Shown here piece by piece: positions 21,621 to 29,534 of a stretch of 31,399 nucleotides of DNA. The translations under genes were made by a program, and so were the position numbers. The notes under the pieces were generated by a model that saw only the letters and a program-made list of their open reading frames with translations, was not told where the DNA came from and searched no databases. Source of the stretch: Streptosporangiaceae bacterium. Lineage in GTDB: Bacteria; Actinomycetota; Actinomycetes; Streptosporangiales; Streptosporangiaceae. Positions within the stretch are counted from its first letter, which is position 1. Every line of letters begins with the position of its first letter. The DNA lies in NCBI GenBank assembly GCA_030045295.1, contig JASIGD010000248.1:1-31399 (forward strand), given 5' to 3'.

Positions 21621-23627
21621 CTACCGGTTCCTGAAGATCGTGAACAGCACGCGCAGCACGAGGATGGCGGCCACGATGAGCAGGTTGTAGCCGATGACCT
21701 GGTAGAGGCTGACGGTCGGGCTGACCTTGGGCCCGCCGGGCGCGGCGATCAGCAGGGCGGCGACGATGCCGGAAGCCGCGCCGAGGACCGTCAGCAGGAA
21801 CTGACTGGTCAGGCCGGTGACCACCCGGCGGTCGCGTTCGTCGGCGAATAGCCGCACGTTGAGGCTGAGCCTGCCCTGCTCGATCGCGCCGGTGACGCGG
21901 TCGAACCGGCGCGGCAGCCGGCGCAGCACCGGGAGCAGCGCGATCAGCTCATCGGTCACGGTCTTCTGCACCGCTGCGGGCGACAGCTTCGCGGCCACCT
22001 GGCTGGCCGCGTAGGTGCGCGCTTCCGCGACGATGTCCACCGCGGGCGTCAGCAGGGCGAGCGTGCCTTCCAGCGTGCCCAGGGCCCGCAGGACGGTGGC
22101 GACCTCGGGGGGGATTTCCAGCTCGAACCGGGCGGCCAGGCGGAACAGGTCGGTGAACATGGCCGCGGCCGCGGCGGCCCCGCCCGTGAGGTGGCGCGCC
22201 ATGAACTGGCCGAGGGCCCGCTCCAGCTGCTGGTCGTCGACGTCATCGGGACGGGTGACCAGTTCGAGCAGGGCGTCGCGGAGCGCCGCGGGGTCGCCGC
22301 GTCCCACCGCGATCAGCAGGTTCTGCAGCGCCGCCCGCTGCTGGGCGTCGAGGCGGCCGACCGAGCCGAAGTCGAGCAGGGCCAGGCGGCCGTCGTTGAG
22401 CAGCAGGATGTTGCCCGGGTGCGGGTCGGCGTGGAACACTCCGCCCTCGGTGATCTGGTACACCATGCTGCGCAGCAGCGCCCGGGTCAGCTCGGCACGG
22501 TCGAGCCCGCGGTCGTCGATCAGCTGTCCCGCGACACGCAGGTTGACCCCGTCCAGCCACTCGATGACGAGCACGTGCTCGGTGCACAGCTGCTCGTGTA
22601 CGGCGGGAAGCACCACCGGGACGCTGCCGCCGATGGCCCGCTGCTGATCCGCCCAGGTGGCAGCCACGGCGGCCATGTTGCGGGCCTCCACGCGGAAGTC
22701 GAGTTCTTCCCGCATGGCGGCGGCGAACCCGCGGGCCACGCCGACCACGCCGACCGCCCGCGCCCACTGCGTCCTGTCCTCGAGCCTGGCCGCCACGCGC
22801 AGCAGGATGTCCAGGTCCTGTTCGACGGTGGCCCGGATCCCCGGCCGCTCCACTTTCACGGCCACCAGGGCGCCCGCGCCGTCGTCGCGGCGCAGCCGGG
22901 CCTTGTGCACCTGGGCGATCGACGCGGCCGCGGCGGGTTCTGGCTGCAGGTCCGCGAAAACCTGCTCCACCGGCGCCCCGAGCGACCCGGCGATCACCCC
23001 TTCGACCTGATCCCACGGCGCCGGTTCGGCCCGGTCCTGAAGCTGGGCGAGCTCGGCGGTGAACTCCTCCGGGAGCAGGTCACTGCGAGTGGACAGCAGC
23101 TGGCCCAGCTTGGTGAAGGTCACCCCGCCCTCTTCCAGGGCCCGCCGCAGCGACGAGGCGAGCGCGGCCCGCCCGCCAGCGGGGTCACCGCCGCGCAGCG
23201 GCCGGCCGTGCAGGTAAGGACCCAGCCCGTGCCGCACCGCGATCCGGCTGATCTGCGAGTACCGCCGGGACCGCGCGAGCGAGCGCCGGACGCCGAGCAC
23301 CACGTCAACCGGCTGCGGCAAGGTCCCGCTCGGCACCAGCACCTCCGCCGCCACGATGAAGATCATCGCGACGATCAGCGGAACGCCCAGCGCCACGGTG
23401 AAGAACGCGGCCACGTGTCCCGGCTGGGCCGCTCGCAGCGCCCGGCCCAGCAACAGCGCGACGACGAAACCGAGCAGAGCGGCGATCAGCCCCCGCACCG
23501 CCCCGACCGGCAGCCCGAGCAGCCGCCGTGACGCCCACGCCAGGGCCGCCACCAGCACGATGCTGGTGGCCAGCACGGCCACGCCAAAGACGATCCCGCT
23601 CACCGACGATGATTGTGCAGCCAGCAT
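21621..23627 (-). CDS. Membrane-anchored ABC1/UbiB-family kinase-like protein
   Basis: A 668-aa atypical kinase. Three hydrophobic spans at about 11-31, 43-62 and 71-97 precede the kinase domain, and two more lie at about 612-634 and 643-663. In between are the family marks: FTKLGQ (171-176, the KxGQ motif), the Ala-rich AAAASIAQVH loop (232-241), VAVKVERPG with K258, EELDFRVEARN, HADPHPGN (399-406) and LLDFGSVGRL with DFG at 419-421. UbiB proteins promote isoprenoid quinone synthesis or lipid handling; in actinomycetes the quinone is menaquinone. The additional N-terminal helices are more than the usual C-terminal pair. AAGGA precedes ATG 23627. Next to NDH-2, a quinone link is plausible but inferred. 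Confidence 0.9.
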   Translation of the reverse strand: MLAAQSSSVSGIVFGVAVLATSIVLVAALAWASRRLLGLPVGAVRGLIAALLGFVVALLLGRALRAAQPGHVAAFFTVALGVPLIVAMIFIVAAEVLVPSGTLPQPVDVVLGVRRSLARSRRYSQISRIAVRHGLGPYLHGRPLRGGDPAGGRAALASSLRRALEEGGVTFTKLGQLLSTRSDLLPEEFTAELAQLQDRAEPAPWDQVEGVIAGSLGAPVEQVFADLQPEPAAAASIAQVHKARLRRDDGAGALVAVKVERPGIRATVEQDLDILLRVAARLEDRTQWARAVGVVGVARGFAAAMREELDFRVEARNMAAVAATWADQQRAIGGSVPVVLPAVHEQLCTEHVLVIEWLDGVNLRVAGQLIDDRGLDRAELTRALLRSMVYQITEGGVFHADPHPGNILLLNDGRLALLDFGSVGRLDAQQRAALQNLLIAVGRGDPAALRDALLELVTRPDDVDDQQLERALGQFMARHLTGGAAAAAAMFTDLFRLAARFELEIPPEVATVLRALGTLEGTLALLTPAVDIVAEARTYAASQVAAKLSPAAVQKTVTDELIALLPVLRRLPRRFDRVTGAIEQGRLSLNVRLFADERDRRVVTGLTSQFLLTVLGAASGIVAALLIAAPGGPKVSPTVSLYQVIGYNLLIVAAILVLRVLFTIFRNR

Positions 23628-23737
23628 CGCTTCCTTCTCCGGGCGGCAGCGGCATCAGGTCGAGGCCGACACGTGCCGGAACCAAGCTATTCCGGTGCGA
23701 CAGCCCGTCAAAGGCAGATCGCGATCACCGATGTGGT

Positions 23738-24721
23738 TCAGCCGCGGGAGCGCAGCCGGACGGTCGGCAGCTCCGGCGCGGGAAGCGTGTACGCCCACGC
23801 GTCGGGGAACACGCCGTACCGCCCCGGCGCGCCCCGCGCCCGGTCGGCGCGCTGCCGCTGCCAGTCCTCGCGGAAGCCGGCCACCTCGTCGTGGCTGCGC
23901 CCGATGAAGTTCCACCACATCACGATCTGCTCACCGAACGGCTCGCCGCCGAGGACCAGGACCCGCGTGGGCTCTGCCGGGCTGGCCTTGAGCGTGATCG
24001 CGGCGGCGCCGGCGGGATGGAATACGATCTCGCCCGGCTGGGCCACGGCACCGCGCACGGCCACGCTGCCGGTGTCGCACAGGAATCCGTGCTCGTGCCG
24101 CGCGTTGACCTCGACGTCAAGCGAGTGTCCGGCCGCGAGGCTCACTTCCGCCCCGACCAGAGCCGAATACACCGGCACCGGCGAGGTCTGCCCGAACAGG
24201 CTGCCCACGAAGACCAGGACCCTTGTTCCTCCGACGTCGATGACCGGCGGCTCGTAGTGCGCGAATCCGGGACCGGTGAACCGGTCTGCCTCGGGCAGCG
24301 CGATCCACAGCTGCGCGCCGTGCAGCACCGTGGTGCCGGGCGTCGAGTACTCCGAATGGGCGATGCCCGAGCCAGCGGTCATGAGGTTGAGCTGCCCCGG
24401 CCGGACGAACGCATGGATGCCGGTCGTGTCGCGGTGCTCGACCTCGCCGGTGAACAGCCACGAGACGGTCTGCAGCCCGGTGTGCGGGTGGCCCGGGACC
24501 GACATCCCGCCGGTCTTGGCCACGTTGTCCGGGCCGTAGTGGTCCACGAAGCACCACGCCCCGATGAGCGAGACCGCCCGTTGCGGCAGGCTGCGCCGCA
24601 CCGTCATCGCCCGCGGGCCGCCGAGCGGCACCTGCCGGCAGGGCAGCACGACAGGCCCGCGCGGAGCATCCCCCGGCCGCTCCGACATGACCTCAGCCGG
24701 CGATCGGTCCAGGTTGCTCAC
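23738..24721 (-). CDS. Pirin-family cupin protein
   Basis: A 327-aa bicupin. GGMSVPGHPHTGLQTVSWLFTGEVEHRD has the first metal ligands H78 and H80, and GSGIAHSEYS supplies H122 and E124, together the pirin iron site. The C-terminal cupin ends with the typical GEPFGEQIVMWWNFIGRSHDEV segment. Bacterial pirins act as quercetinase-like dioxygenases or as modulators of other enzymes; the role here is open. GTG 24721 starts the frame; ATG at 24688 is an alternative, since the first dozen residues look unstructured. It is downstream of, and co-directional with, the 148-aa gene, 64 bp apart. Confidence 0.88.
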   Translation of the reverse strand: MSNLDRSPAEVMSERPGDAPRGPVVLPCRQVPLGGPRAMTVRRSLPQRAVSLIGAWCFVDHYGPDNVAKTGGMSVPGHPHTGLQTVSWLFTGEVEHRDTTGIHAFVRPGQLNLMTAGSGIAHSEYSTPGTTVLHGAQLWIALPEADRFTGPGFAHYEPPVIDVGGTRVLVFVGSLFGQTSPVPVYSALVGAEVSLAAGHSLDVEVNARHEHGFLCDTGSVAVRGAVAQPGEIVFHPAGAAAITLKASPAEPTRVLVLGGEPFGEQIVMWWNFIGRSHDEVAGFREDWQRQRADRARGAPGRYGVFPDAWAYTLPAPELPTVRLRSRG

Positions 24722-24785
24722 TGTCTCAGCCTAGCCCCGGGAGCGGGAACGCAGCCCGCCTTGTCGGCCGCCTCCCTGGCGTCGG

Positions 24786-25232
24786 TCAAGAGTCGGCCGA
24801 GCCGAGCGCCGCCGTGATCTCACCGATGGCTTCTGCCTCCGGCGGGCTCACGCTCTGTCCGCCTTCCCTGTGGGCGGCGGCCACCTTGTTCGCGAGAGTC
24901 AGGACAAAGCGCCGGTACTCATCGAGCTCCTCGGCGGTCGCCTTGCTCTTGAGCAGAGCTACCGCGTCGCGAAGGTGCCCGAGCCCGTTCGCCCGGAGTT
25001 CTTCGGGTGAGTGGTACCTCGTGTGGTCCACTTCGGGCTTCGCCGCCGCGATCTCGTCGAGGAGCTCGCTCTCGCCGTGCTGGGCGCGCGCTTCGGCGTA
25101 GGCCTTGGACATCGCGAACGCCTCGCGGAACATGCCTCCGTGCCCGGCGCCGATCACGATCATGCCGGCGGTCGACGGACCCTCCAGCACGACCTTCCAT
25201 TCCTCGGGCGAAAAGGCGGCCTTCGTCGTCAT
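24786..25232 (-). CDS. Conserved helical hypothetical protein
   Basis: A 148-aa protein that I cannot assign. FSPEEWKVVLEGPSTAGMIVIGAGHGGMFREAFAMSKAYAEARA is reminiscent of small helical proteins of a TerB-like build, but that is a weak impression. A central DHTRYHSPEELRANGLGHLRDAVALLKSKATAEELDEYRRFVLTLANKVAAAHREGG is predicted helical; the His-Thr-Arg-Tyr-His segment could bind metal. It is soluble, without a signal peptide. GGGAG lies about eight bases before ATG 25232. Probably transcribed together with pirin. Confidence 0.7.
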   Translation of the reverse strand: MTTKAAFSPEEWKVVLEGPSTAGMIVIGAGHGGMFREAFAMSKAYAEARAQHGESELLDEIAAAKPEVDHTRYHSPEELRANGLGHLRDAVALLKSKATAEELDEYRRFVLTLANKVAAAHREGGQSVSPPEAEAIGEITAALGSADS

Positions 25233-25493
25233 GCCACTCTCCCTGGTTGCGGAATTACGGATGGGGACAGAGTAACGATCTCGCGTCCCGGCCGATACGC
25301 GCCCGCCCGGCCGCCGACCGCCGCCGCGCTGACGGCTCGATCCCTCGCCGGGCTGGCCGTGCTGTTCGTTCCAGGTTTCTGGAAAAGGCTTTACCCTCCC
25401 AGCACACCGGATCCGGCATCGCGGTACGCGGGTACGCTCCGTCCCGAGGCCATCTTCTTACGCTTCATCCAGATAGTGCCGGCGGAGGTCCAA
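25233..25493 (+). other. Gene-free spacer, 261 bp
   Basis: It separates the start of the 148-aa gene (leftward) from the 65-aa gene (rightward) and must hold both promoters. I see no clear -10/-35 pairs, repeats or operators. Open frames across it do not show gene-like codon use. Confidence 0.4.
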
Positions 25494-25691
25494 ATGCACA
25501 TCGGGTCGGTCCTTCTTGTCATCTGGCTGATCATCGGCGCCATTGCCGCCGGGCAACGCGGCTATTACGGCGGGTCCGTCGGCAGCTGCAGCCAGGCTGG
25601 CACGATCGCGGTGACGATCCTGGCCGGGCCGCTTAACTACACGGGCCTGAACCCAAAGGTCGATTGCACCTTGCCGCAGCCGAGCAAGTAG
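25494..25691 (+). CDS. Small actinobacterial membrane protein
   Basis: A 65-aa protein with one hydrophobic span at about 4-20 (GSVLLVIWLIIGAIAAG) that may act as a signal anchor. It is followed by QRGYYGGSVGSCSQAGTIAVTILAGPLNYTGLNPKVDC and a short polar tail. The two cysteines (C32 and C58) could form a disulfide outside. Proteins of this length and pattern are widespread in actinobacteria and uncharacterised, as far as I know. GGAGG (25484-25488) sits five bases before ATG 25494, which decides the start. Confidence 0.72.
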   Translation: MHIGSVLLVIWLIIGAIAAGQRGYYGGSVGSCSQAGTIAVTILAGPLNYTGLNPKVDCTLPQPSK

Positions 25692-25717
25692 CCATCAAGG
25701 TCCCGGCGTGGCCGCGA

Positions 25718-26038
25718 TCACGCCTTCGGGCTGTCGTCCAGGTACTCGAGGAACACGGCCGGCACGCCAAGGACGAACGTGTGCGCGTCGTGGGTGAGGC
25801 GAAGACCGCGCGGATCCCAGCTGAATTCCCAGTCGTGCCGGTCCATCAGGTGCGTGACCGTCCTGATCAACGCGTCTTCCCTTATCCGGCGGGTGAAGTC
25901 CGGCGAGTCGGTCTCGAGTGCGACTTCGTAGGCCAGCCCGTCCTTATCCAGGTGGCTAAGTTCTTCGATCCGCGCATCCACCGCGAGCGCCACGGGCGCA
26001 AGATACAGATCAGTGATGTCATGGGGCCTGTCGGCCAT
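25718..26038 (-). CDS. Hypothetical 106-aa protein
   Basis: A 106-aa soluble protein: DITDLYLAPVALAVDARIEELSHLDKDGLAYEVALETD, then DALIRTVTHLMDRHDWEFSWDPRGLRLTHDAHTFVLGVPAVFLEYL. A mixed alpha/beta fold is likely; no family is recognised. GGAGG lies five bases before ATG 26038 (complement), so the longer open frame to 26113 is not used. Its promoter region faces that of the UPF0145 gene. Confidence 0.65.
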   Translation of the reverse strand: MADRPHDITDLYLAPVALAVDARIEELSHLDKDGLAYEVALETDSPDFTRRIREDALIRTVTHLMDRHDWEFSWDPRGLRLTHDAHTFVLGVPAVFLEYLDDSPKA

Positions 26039-26153
26039 GGGCACCTCCGCGCATCGGTAGCGACAGCCAGCTAAATGGTGCCCCCGACGGGCGCCTTTGT
26101 CATAGGGCCACAAGTCCCGCGCGCCACCCGAACGGCGGATCCCGATACGGGCC

Positions 26154-26168
26154 TAGGCTGAAGAGGTG
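26154..26168 (+). promoter_or_regulatory. Putative leaderless promoter of the UPF0145 gene
   Basis: TAGGCT (26154-26159) lies six bases before the GTG at 26166. The hexamer is identical to the one before the ABC ATPase at 6230-6235. No ribosome site with proper spacing precedes this GTG. Confidence 0.45.
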
Positions 26169-27053
26169 AGCGAGGAGCCGCCCGGGGTTGCCGAGGTCCG
26201 GATCGCAGCGGCCCGGGACAGCGGCACGTGGGGATCCGCGCTGACCACGGGCGAGTTCGCCGCCATCCGCAGCGTGGGCTTCGAGCCCGTCGGCCAGGTG
26301 TACGGCGCGGCTGTCTACGCCGCCAGGTCCGCCAGCTGGTACAGCTGCCCCGGGTCCTCCGGCGCCCGGGTCGCGACGCAGGTGTCGGGGCGGACCGGTT
26401 CTGGGTCGTTCGGCCAGCTGGTGCAGGCCATGTACCAGGCCCGGCACGCGGCCATCGACCGGATGGTCGCCGAGTGCGTTCAGCTTGGCGGGCACGGAGT
26501 GGTAGGCGTCCGGCTTTCCCGGGGGTCGTTCCGCCTGGGCGGGGTGGAGTTCACCGCCATCGGGACCGCGGTGCGCGCGCCGGGCGCCGCGCCCAGCCAG
26601 CAGCCGCCCTTCACCTCTGATGTGTCCGGGCAGGATTTCGCCAAGCTGGTCACGAACGGCTGGGTGCCCGCTGGTCTCGTGCTGGGCATCTCGATCGGGT
26701 CCCGGCACGATGACTGGGCCACCACCCGGCAGACTCGCTGGAGCGCGGGTAACGTCGAAGTCGGCGGCTGGACCGAGCTGATCAACGAATCCCGGCACGA
26801 CGCCAGGCGCCAGCTGGAAAGCGACGTCCAGCTGCTCGGCGCCGACGGCGTGGTGATCGCCGCCATGCTGATGCAGGTGCGCGGGCGGGACTGCCCGTCC
26901 GCCGTTGGCCGGCGCGACCACATCGTCGAGGCCACCATGATCGGCACGGCCATCACCCAGTTCTCCCGGGCCGGGCGGCGTCCTGCCGGGTCGGCCCTGG
27001 CCGTCATGTCGCTCGACCCGCGGCGGCGCCAGGCAGCCAGGGTCCGCATCTAG
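26166..27053 (+). CDS. Tandem YbjQ/UPF0145 (heavy-metal-binding-like) protein
   Basis: A 295-aa protein made of two copies of the YbjQ fold. Copy 1 (about 28-137) has TTGEFAAIRSVGFEPVGQVYG, a helix QLVQAMYQARHAAIDRMVAECVQLGGHGVVGV and strand VEFTAIGTAV. Copy 2 (about 154-266) has SGQDFAKLVTNGWVPAGLVLG, helix ESRHDARRQLESDVQLLGADGVV and strand HIVEATMIGTAI. YbjQ proteins are usually about 105 aa and assemble as pentamers; a tandem version should change that assembly. Function is unknown despite the heavy-metal label. GTG 26166 is chosen on the leaderless promoter and on codon bias. Confidence 0.8.
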   Translation: MSEEPPGVAEVRIAAARDSGTWGSALTTGEFAAIRSVGFEPVGQVYGAAVYAARSASWYSCPGSSGARVATQVSGRTGSGSFGQLVQAMYQARHAAIDRMVAECVQLGGHGVVGVRLSRGSFRLGGVEFTAIGTAVRAPGAAPSQQPPFTSDVSGQDFAKLVTNGWVPAGLVLGISIGSRHDDWATTRQTRWSAGNVEVGGWTELINESRHDARRQLESDVQLLGADGVVIAAMLMQVRGRDCPSAVGRRDHIVEATMIGTAITQFSRAGRRPAGSALAVMSLDPRRRQAARVRI

Positions 27054-27112
27054 CGTTCTGACCCGCGCCTGTCTTACGTTTCCGCGCAAACGCCCGAGTG
27101 GATACTGGCCAA

Positions 27113-27527
27113 ATGACGGATATCGCATCCCGAGGAGGTACCGATGTCGGCCGGTCAGATCAGCCATGGCAATGGCGGGTCCCGGGCGGCATCGTTGCTT
27201 TCGAAGGGCTCCACGAATTGGTCCTCGCCGGGTGAAGGCACGGGCATTAGTCTCGACGCGGCCAAGCCGTCGCCGGGATCCAAAGGCGCGGAACAATACT
27301 CTGGCCGTTTACGCGAACTCGTACGAGATCGCCAAGTTTGCCGCGCGGCGCGGCTGCGAGCACGGCCCGGCGGTTTTCTCAACCGCAGCCGGGCCTTCCG
27401 CGTCGGCTGGGTCGTAATCGCCCCCTTCCGGCAGCAAGACCGGGCCCTACCACGGGCATTTTCCAGACATCTGGAAGCTGCCGCGATTTCGTTGACTGGC
27501 GGGTCCGCTCGCCCGCATCCTCGGTGA
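27113..27527 (+). pseudogene. Ambiguous small ORF region, possibly a frame-damaged gene
   Basis: GAGGAGG (27131-27137) gives a strong ribosome site for ATG 27144, whose frame runs 127 codons but loses G/C-ending codons after about residue 50. From about 27290 the neighbouring frame looks more coding (NNTLAVYANSYEIAKFAARRG) up to TAA near 27417. A third frame from ATG 27113 encodes 40 residues including VPGGIVAFEGLHELVLAG. This may be a small gene damaged by frameshifts, or chance; no family is recognised. Confidence 0.3.
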
Positions 27528-27576
27528 GAGCAACTGACGATCGCGCGTGTGACGGATGAGTCGGGGACGGTGCTCG

Positions 27577-28605
27577 ATGACCGAAAACAGGGCAGCGGTG
27601 CGGCGGCGGGCGCGCGCTCCGCTGCGGCAGCGAAGCCGCAGGCGCTGGGCGGTCGCGGGCGGCGTCGCCGCGTGCTGGATCGTTCTTGAGGTCGTCACGG
27701 GTTCCGTCGTCTCCGCCACCGTGCTGCTGGTGGCCATCGGGGGACTCGGCGCCGCGAGCGTAGCGGGTCTGCGGGTCTGCGGCATCACGAGGGACCATCC
27801 GTGGATACGCCGGCTGGCCTCCCGGCCGTGGCGCGAAGGACGGGACGTGCTGAACGTCGCCGTGCGGCACCTATCCGATGTGTTTGTGGTCACGCCGAGC
27901 GGATCCCTGCTCGCGCCGAACCTCGTCGAGCTGCAGCTGAACCCCGATGATCTCATCTCATTGTGCGAGCAGATGGAACTCGGCGTGATCAACGCGAGCG
28001 TAACGGAGGTTTACCAAGAACAGGCCGCCTCGTACGGGGCGCGCTTCGCCGGGCCCGGCAGGCCAGCGGTGCACGTGACGGCCACCGGATCCGTCGCGCC
28101 CGGCCGCTACCGCCTGCGGCAGGGCGATCCGGTGAGCGCCGGCGCCCAGCTTGACGTGCCTGACGTCCGGTACGAGGACGCCGCGCCAGAGTTCGCCTAC
28201 TCCGGCCTGCAGCATGCGTACGCCGAGCCCGTCAGTCACGTGTGGCTGGATCCCGATGCGCGCCTGACGGTCGGCAGCGGCACGGCCACGAGCATGGAAT
28301 CAAGCCTCGACCCGGTTCCCGTCCTGCGGCTGATCACGGGCTCTTCGGTAGCGCAGACGCTGATGTCCGGTGCCCGGGCCGGCCGCGGGCCGGTTGAGCT
28401 CGTCCTCCCCGACGTGCCCACGGTGTCCAGGGAGCACGCGGAATTCACGTTCTCCGACGGTCGCTGGTGGATCACGAACCAGGGCAGGAACGGGCTTACC
28501 CTTAACGGCGTCCCGGTGGAGGGCACGCACCCGCTCAGCGACGGCGATGCGATCCGCTGGGGGAGGAGGCCAGACGCGCTGTTGTCCCGTGTTGGGATCA
28601 GCTGA
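27577..28605 (+). CDS. FHA-domain membrane protein with FhaA-like N-terminal region
   Basis: A 342-aa protein. Two hydrophobic helices at about 25-43 and 47-66 follow a very basic head. Residues about 110-180 (LVELQLNPDDLISL, PAVHVTATGSVAPGRYRLRQGD) resemble the DUF3662/FhaA_N domain. Residues about 250-340 form an FHA domain with the phosphothreonine-binding set SREH (284-287), N301/N305 and NG (310-311). FHA domains bind phosphothreonine of Ser/Thr-kinase targets. In FhaA this serves cell-wall synthesis control, but FhaA lacks these membrane helices. ATG 27577 has GGGGACGG in front and is preferred over ATG 27556. It is followed 86 bp later by an unrecognised gene and a GT-C-like membrane protein. 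Confidence 0.82.
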   Translation: MTENRAAVRRRARAPLRQRSRRRWAVAGGVAACWIVLEVVTGSVVSATVLLVAIGGLGAASVAGLRVCGITRDHPWIRRLASRPWREGRDVLNVAVRHLSDVFVVTPSGSLLAPNLVELQLNPDDLISLCEQMELGVINASVTEVYQEQAASYGARFAGPGRPAVHVTATGSVAPGRYRLRQGDPVSAGAQLDVPDVRYEDAAPEFAYSGLQHAYAEPVSHVWLDPDARLTVGSGTATSMESSLDPVPVLRLITGSSVAQTLMSGARAGRGPVELVLPDVPTVSREHAEFTFSDGRWWITNQGRNGLTLNGVPVEGTHPLSDGDAIRWGRRPDALLSRVGIS

Positions 28606-28691
28606 GCCCGGCGAGTGCGACAATCGTCCCAGATGAGGCGAGACTAGGCGGCCGCGCCCGCGGCGCGCCGCCGTTCGGGAGTGGCGACGCA

Positions 28692-29534
28692 GTGGCGACG
28701 GGTCGGCTTTTCTTCTGGTCAGCCGCGCGCGGCGAGTGGGTGAACTGCCCGCCTGACGAGATCACCTGGCTGGACCGGGGCACGCTCAGCGGCAACCAGG
28801 ATCTCACGCTGCACCGCGCGCCCCGTTGCGCAGGTCTTCGTTACGTCCACCACCGCTGGGAGCTGTTCAGCCGGGACACCACCTACCGCGTCTACCTGGC
28901 GCCGGACGCAGCCGGGAAGCTCCCCAGCGCGGAGGCCGTACAGCGGACGGCCTGCCAGGTGCTGCCGGCTGCCCCGGCGCGCTACGAGGCGCTGCCGGTC
29001 GTCCTCGCGGAGGGGTCGTGGCTGGTCAGCGTCGGTACCTGGGTGCTGCGGCTGCGGCTCGACGCAACCGATAGCGGCCGCGCCGGCCCGCCCGCCCCGG
29101 ACGGCGACCAGCAACCAGCCACCCGGGCCGGCAAGCTCGTGCGGCCGGGCCGCGTGGCTGGGGAAGACGCGCCGGCCCGCGTGCGCAGCTACTTCGAGCG
29201 CAACGCCACGGCCCGGCTGACGATGGCCTACTACTACCAGGAGTTCGTCCTCGGCCTGGCGGCCCCGCAGACGGTGCCGATGACCGATGTGGTCATCGCC
29301 CTGAACCTGAGCGGAACCGGTGCGGTATCCGACTACAAGAAGCTCCTGCAGGGCCTCGTCTGGGGGGAGCGCGGACACGCGCGTGATCTCGCCGACTTCC
29401 TGCTGGCCAACGGACTGCTGACGCCGGCCGATCTCGACGAGGCACGACAGGCCGCGGCGGACAACGAACGCAGCGGCGTCTGCGAGATGGCCCGGCGGCG
29501 GCTTCAGTACCGCCCGAAGGGCTCACCCGGATGA
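28692..29534 (+). CDS. Unrecognised two-domain protein linked to FHA and GT-C genes
   Basis: A 280-aa soluble protein. The first 125 residues are beta-rich (GRLFFWSAARGEWVNC, ITWLDRG, LRYVHHRWELFSRDTTYRVYLAP), then comes a Pro/Gly/Gln linker (about 126-160). The C-terminal 110 residues are helical: RVRSYFERNATARLTMAYYYQEFVLGL, then VSDYKKLLQGLVW and DFLLANGLLTPADLDEARQ. The last part resembles a small winged-helix or death-like helical bundle, but I do not know the family. GTG 28692 follows GGGAG at ten bases. The stop overlaps the next gene's ATG (ATGA 29531-29534). Its N-terminal domain may be another phosphopeptide or cell-wall-linked module; this is speculation from context only. Confidence 0.65.
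   Translation: MATGRLFFWSAARGEWVNCPPDEITWLDRGTLSGNQDLTLHRAPRCAGLRYVHHRWELFSRDTTYRVYLAPDAAGKLPSAEAVQRTACQVLPAAPARYEALPVVLAEGSWLVSVGTWVLRLRLDATDSGRAGPPAPDGDQQPATRAGKLVRPGRVAGEDAPARVRSYFERNATARLTMAYYYQEFVLGLAAPQTVPMTDVVIALNLSGTGAVSDYKKLLQGLVWGERGHARDLADFLLANGLLTPADLDEARQAAADNERSGVCEMARRRLQYRPKGSPG

Noticed and set aside
22191..23531. 446-codon plus-strand frame opposite the UbiB-like gene
   Set aside because: The opposite strand carries all UbiB motifs; this frame is a mirror product of biased codons.
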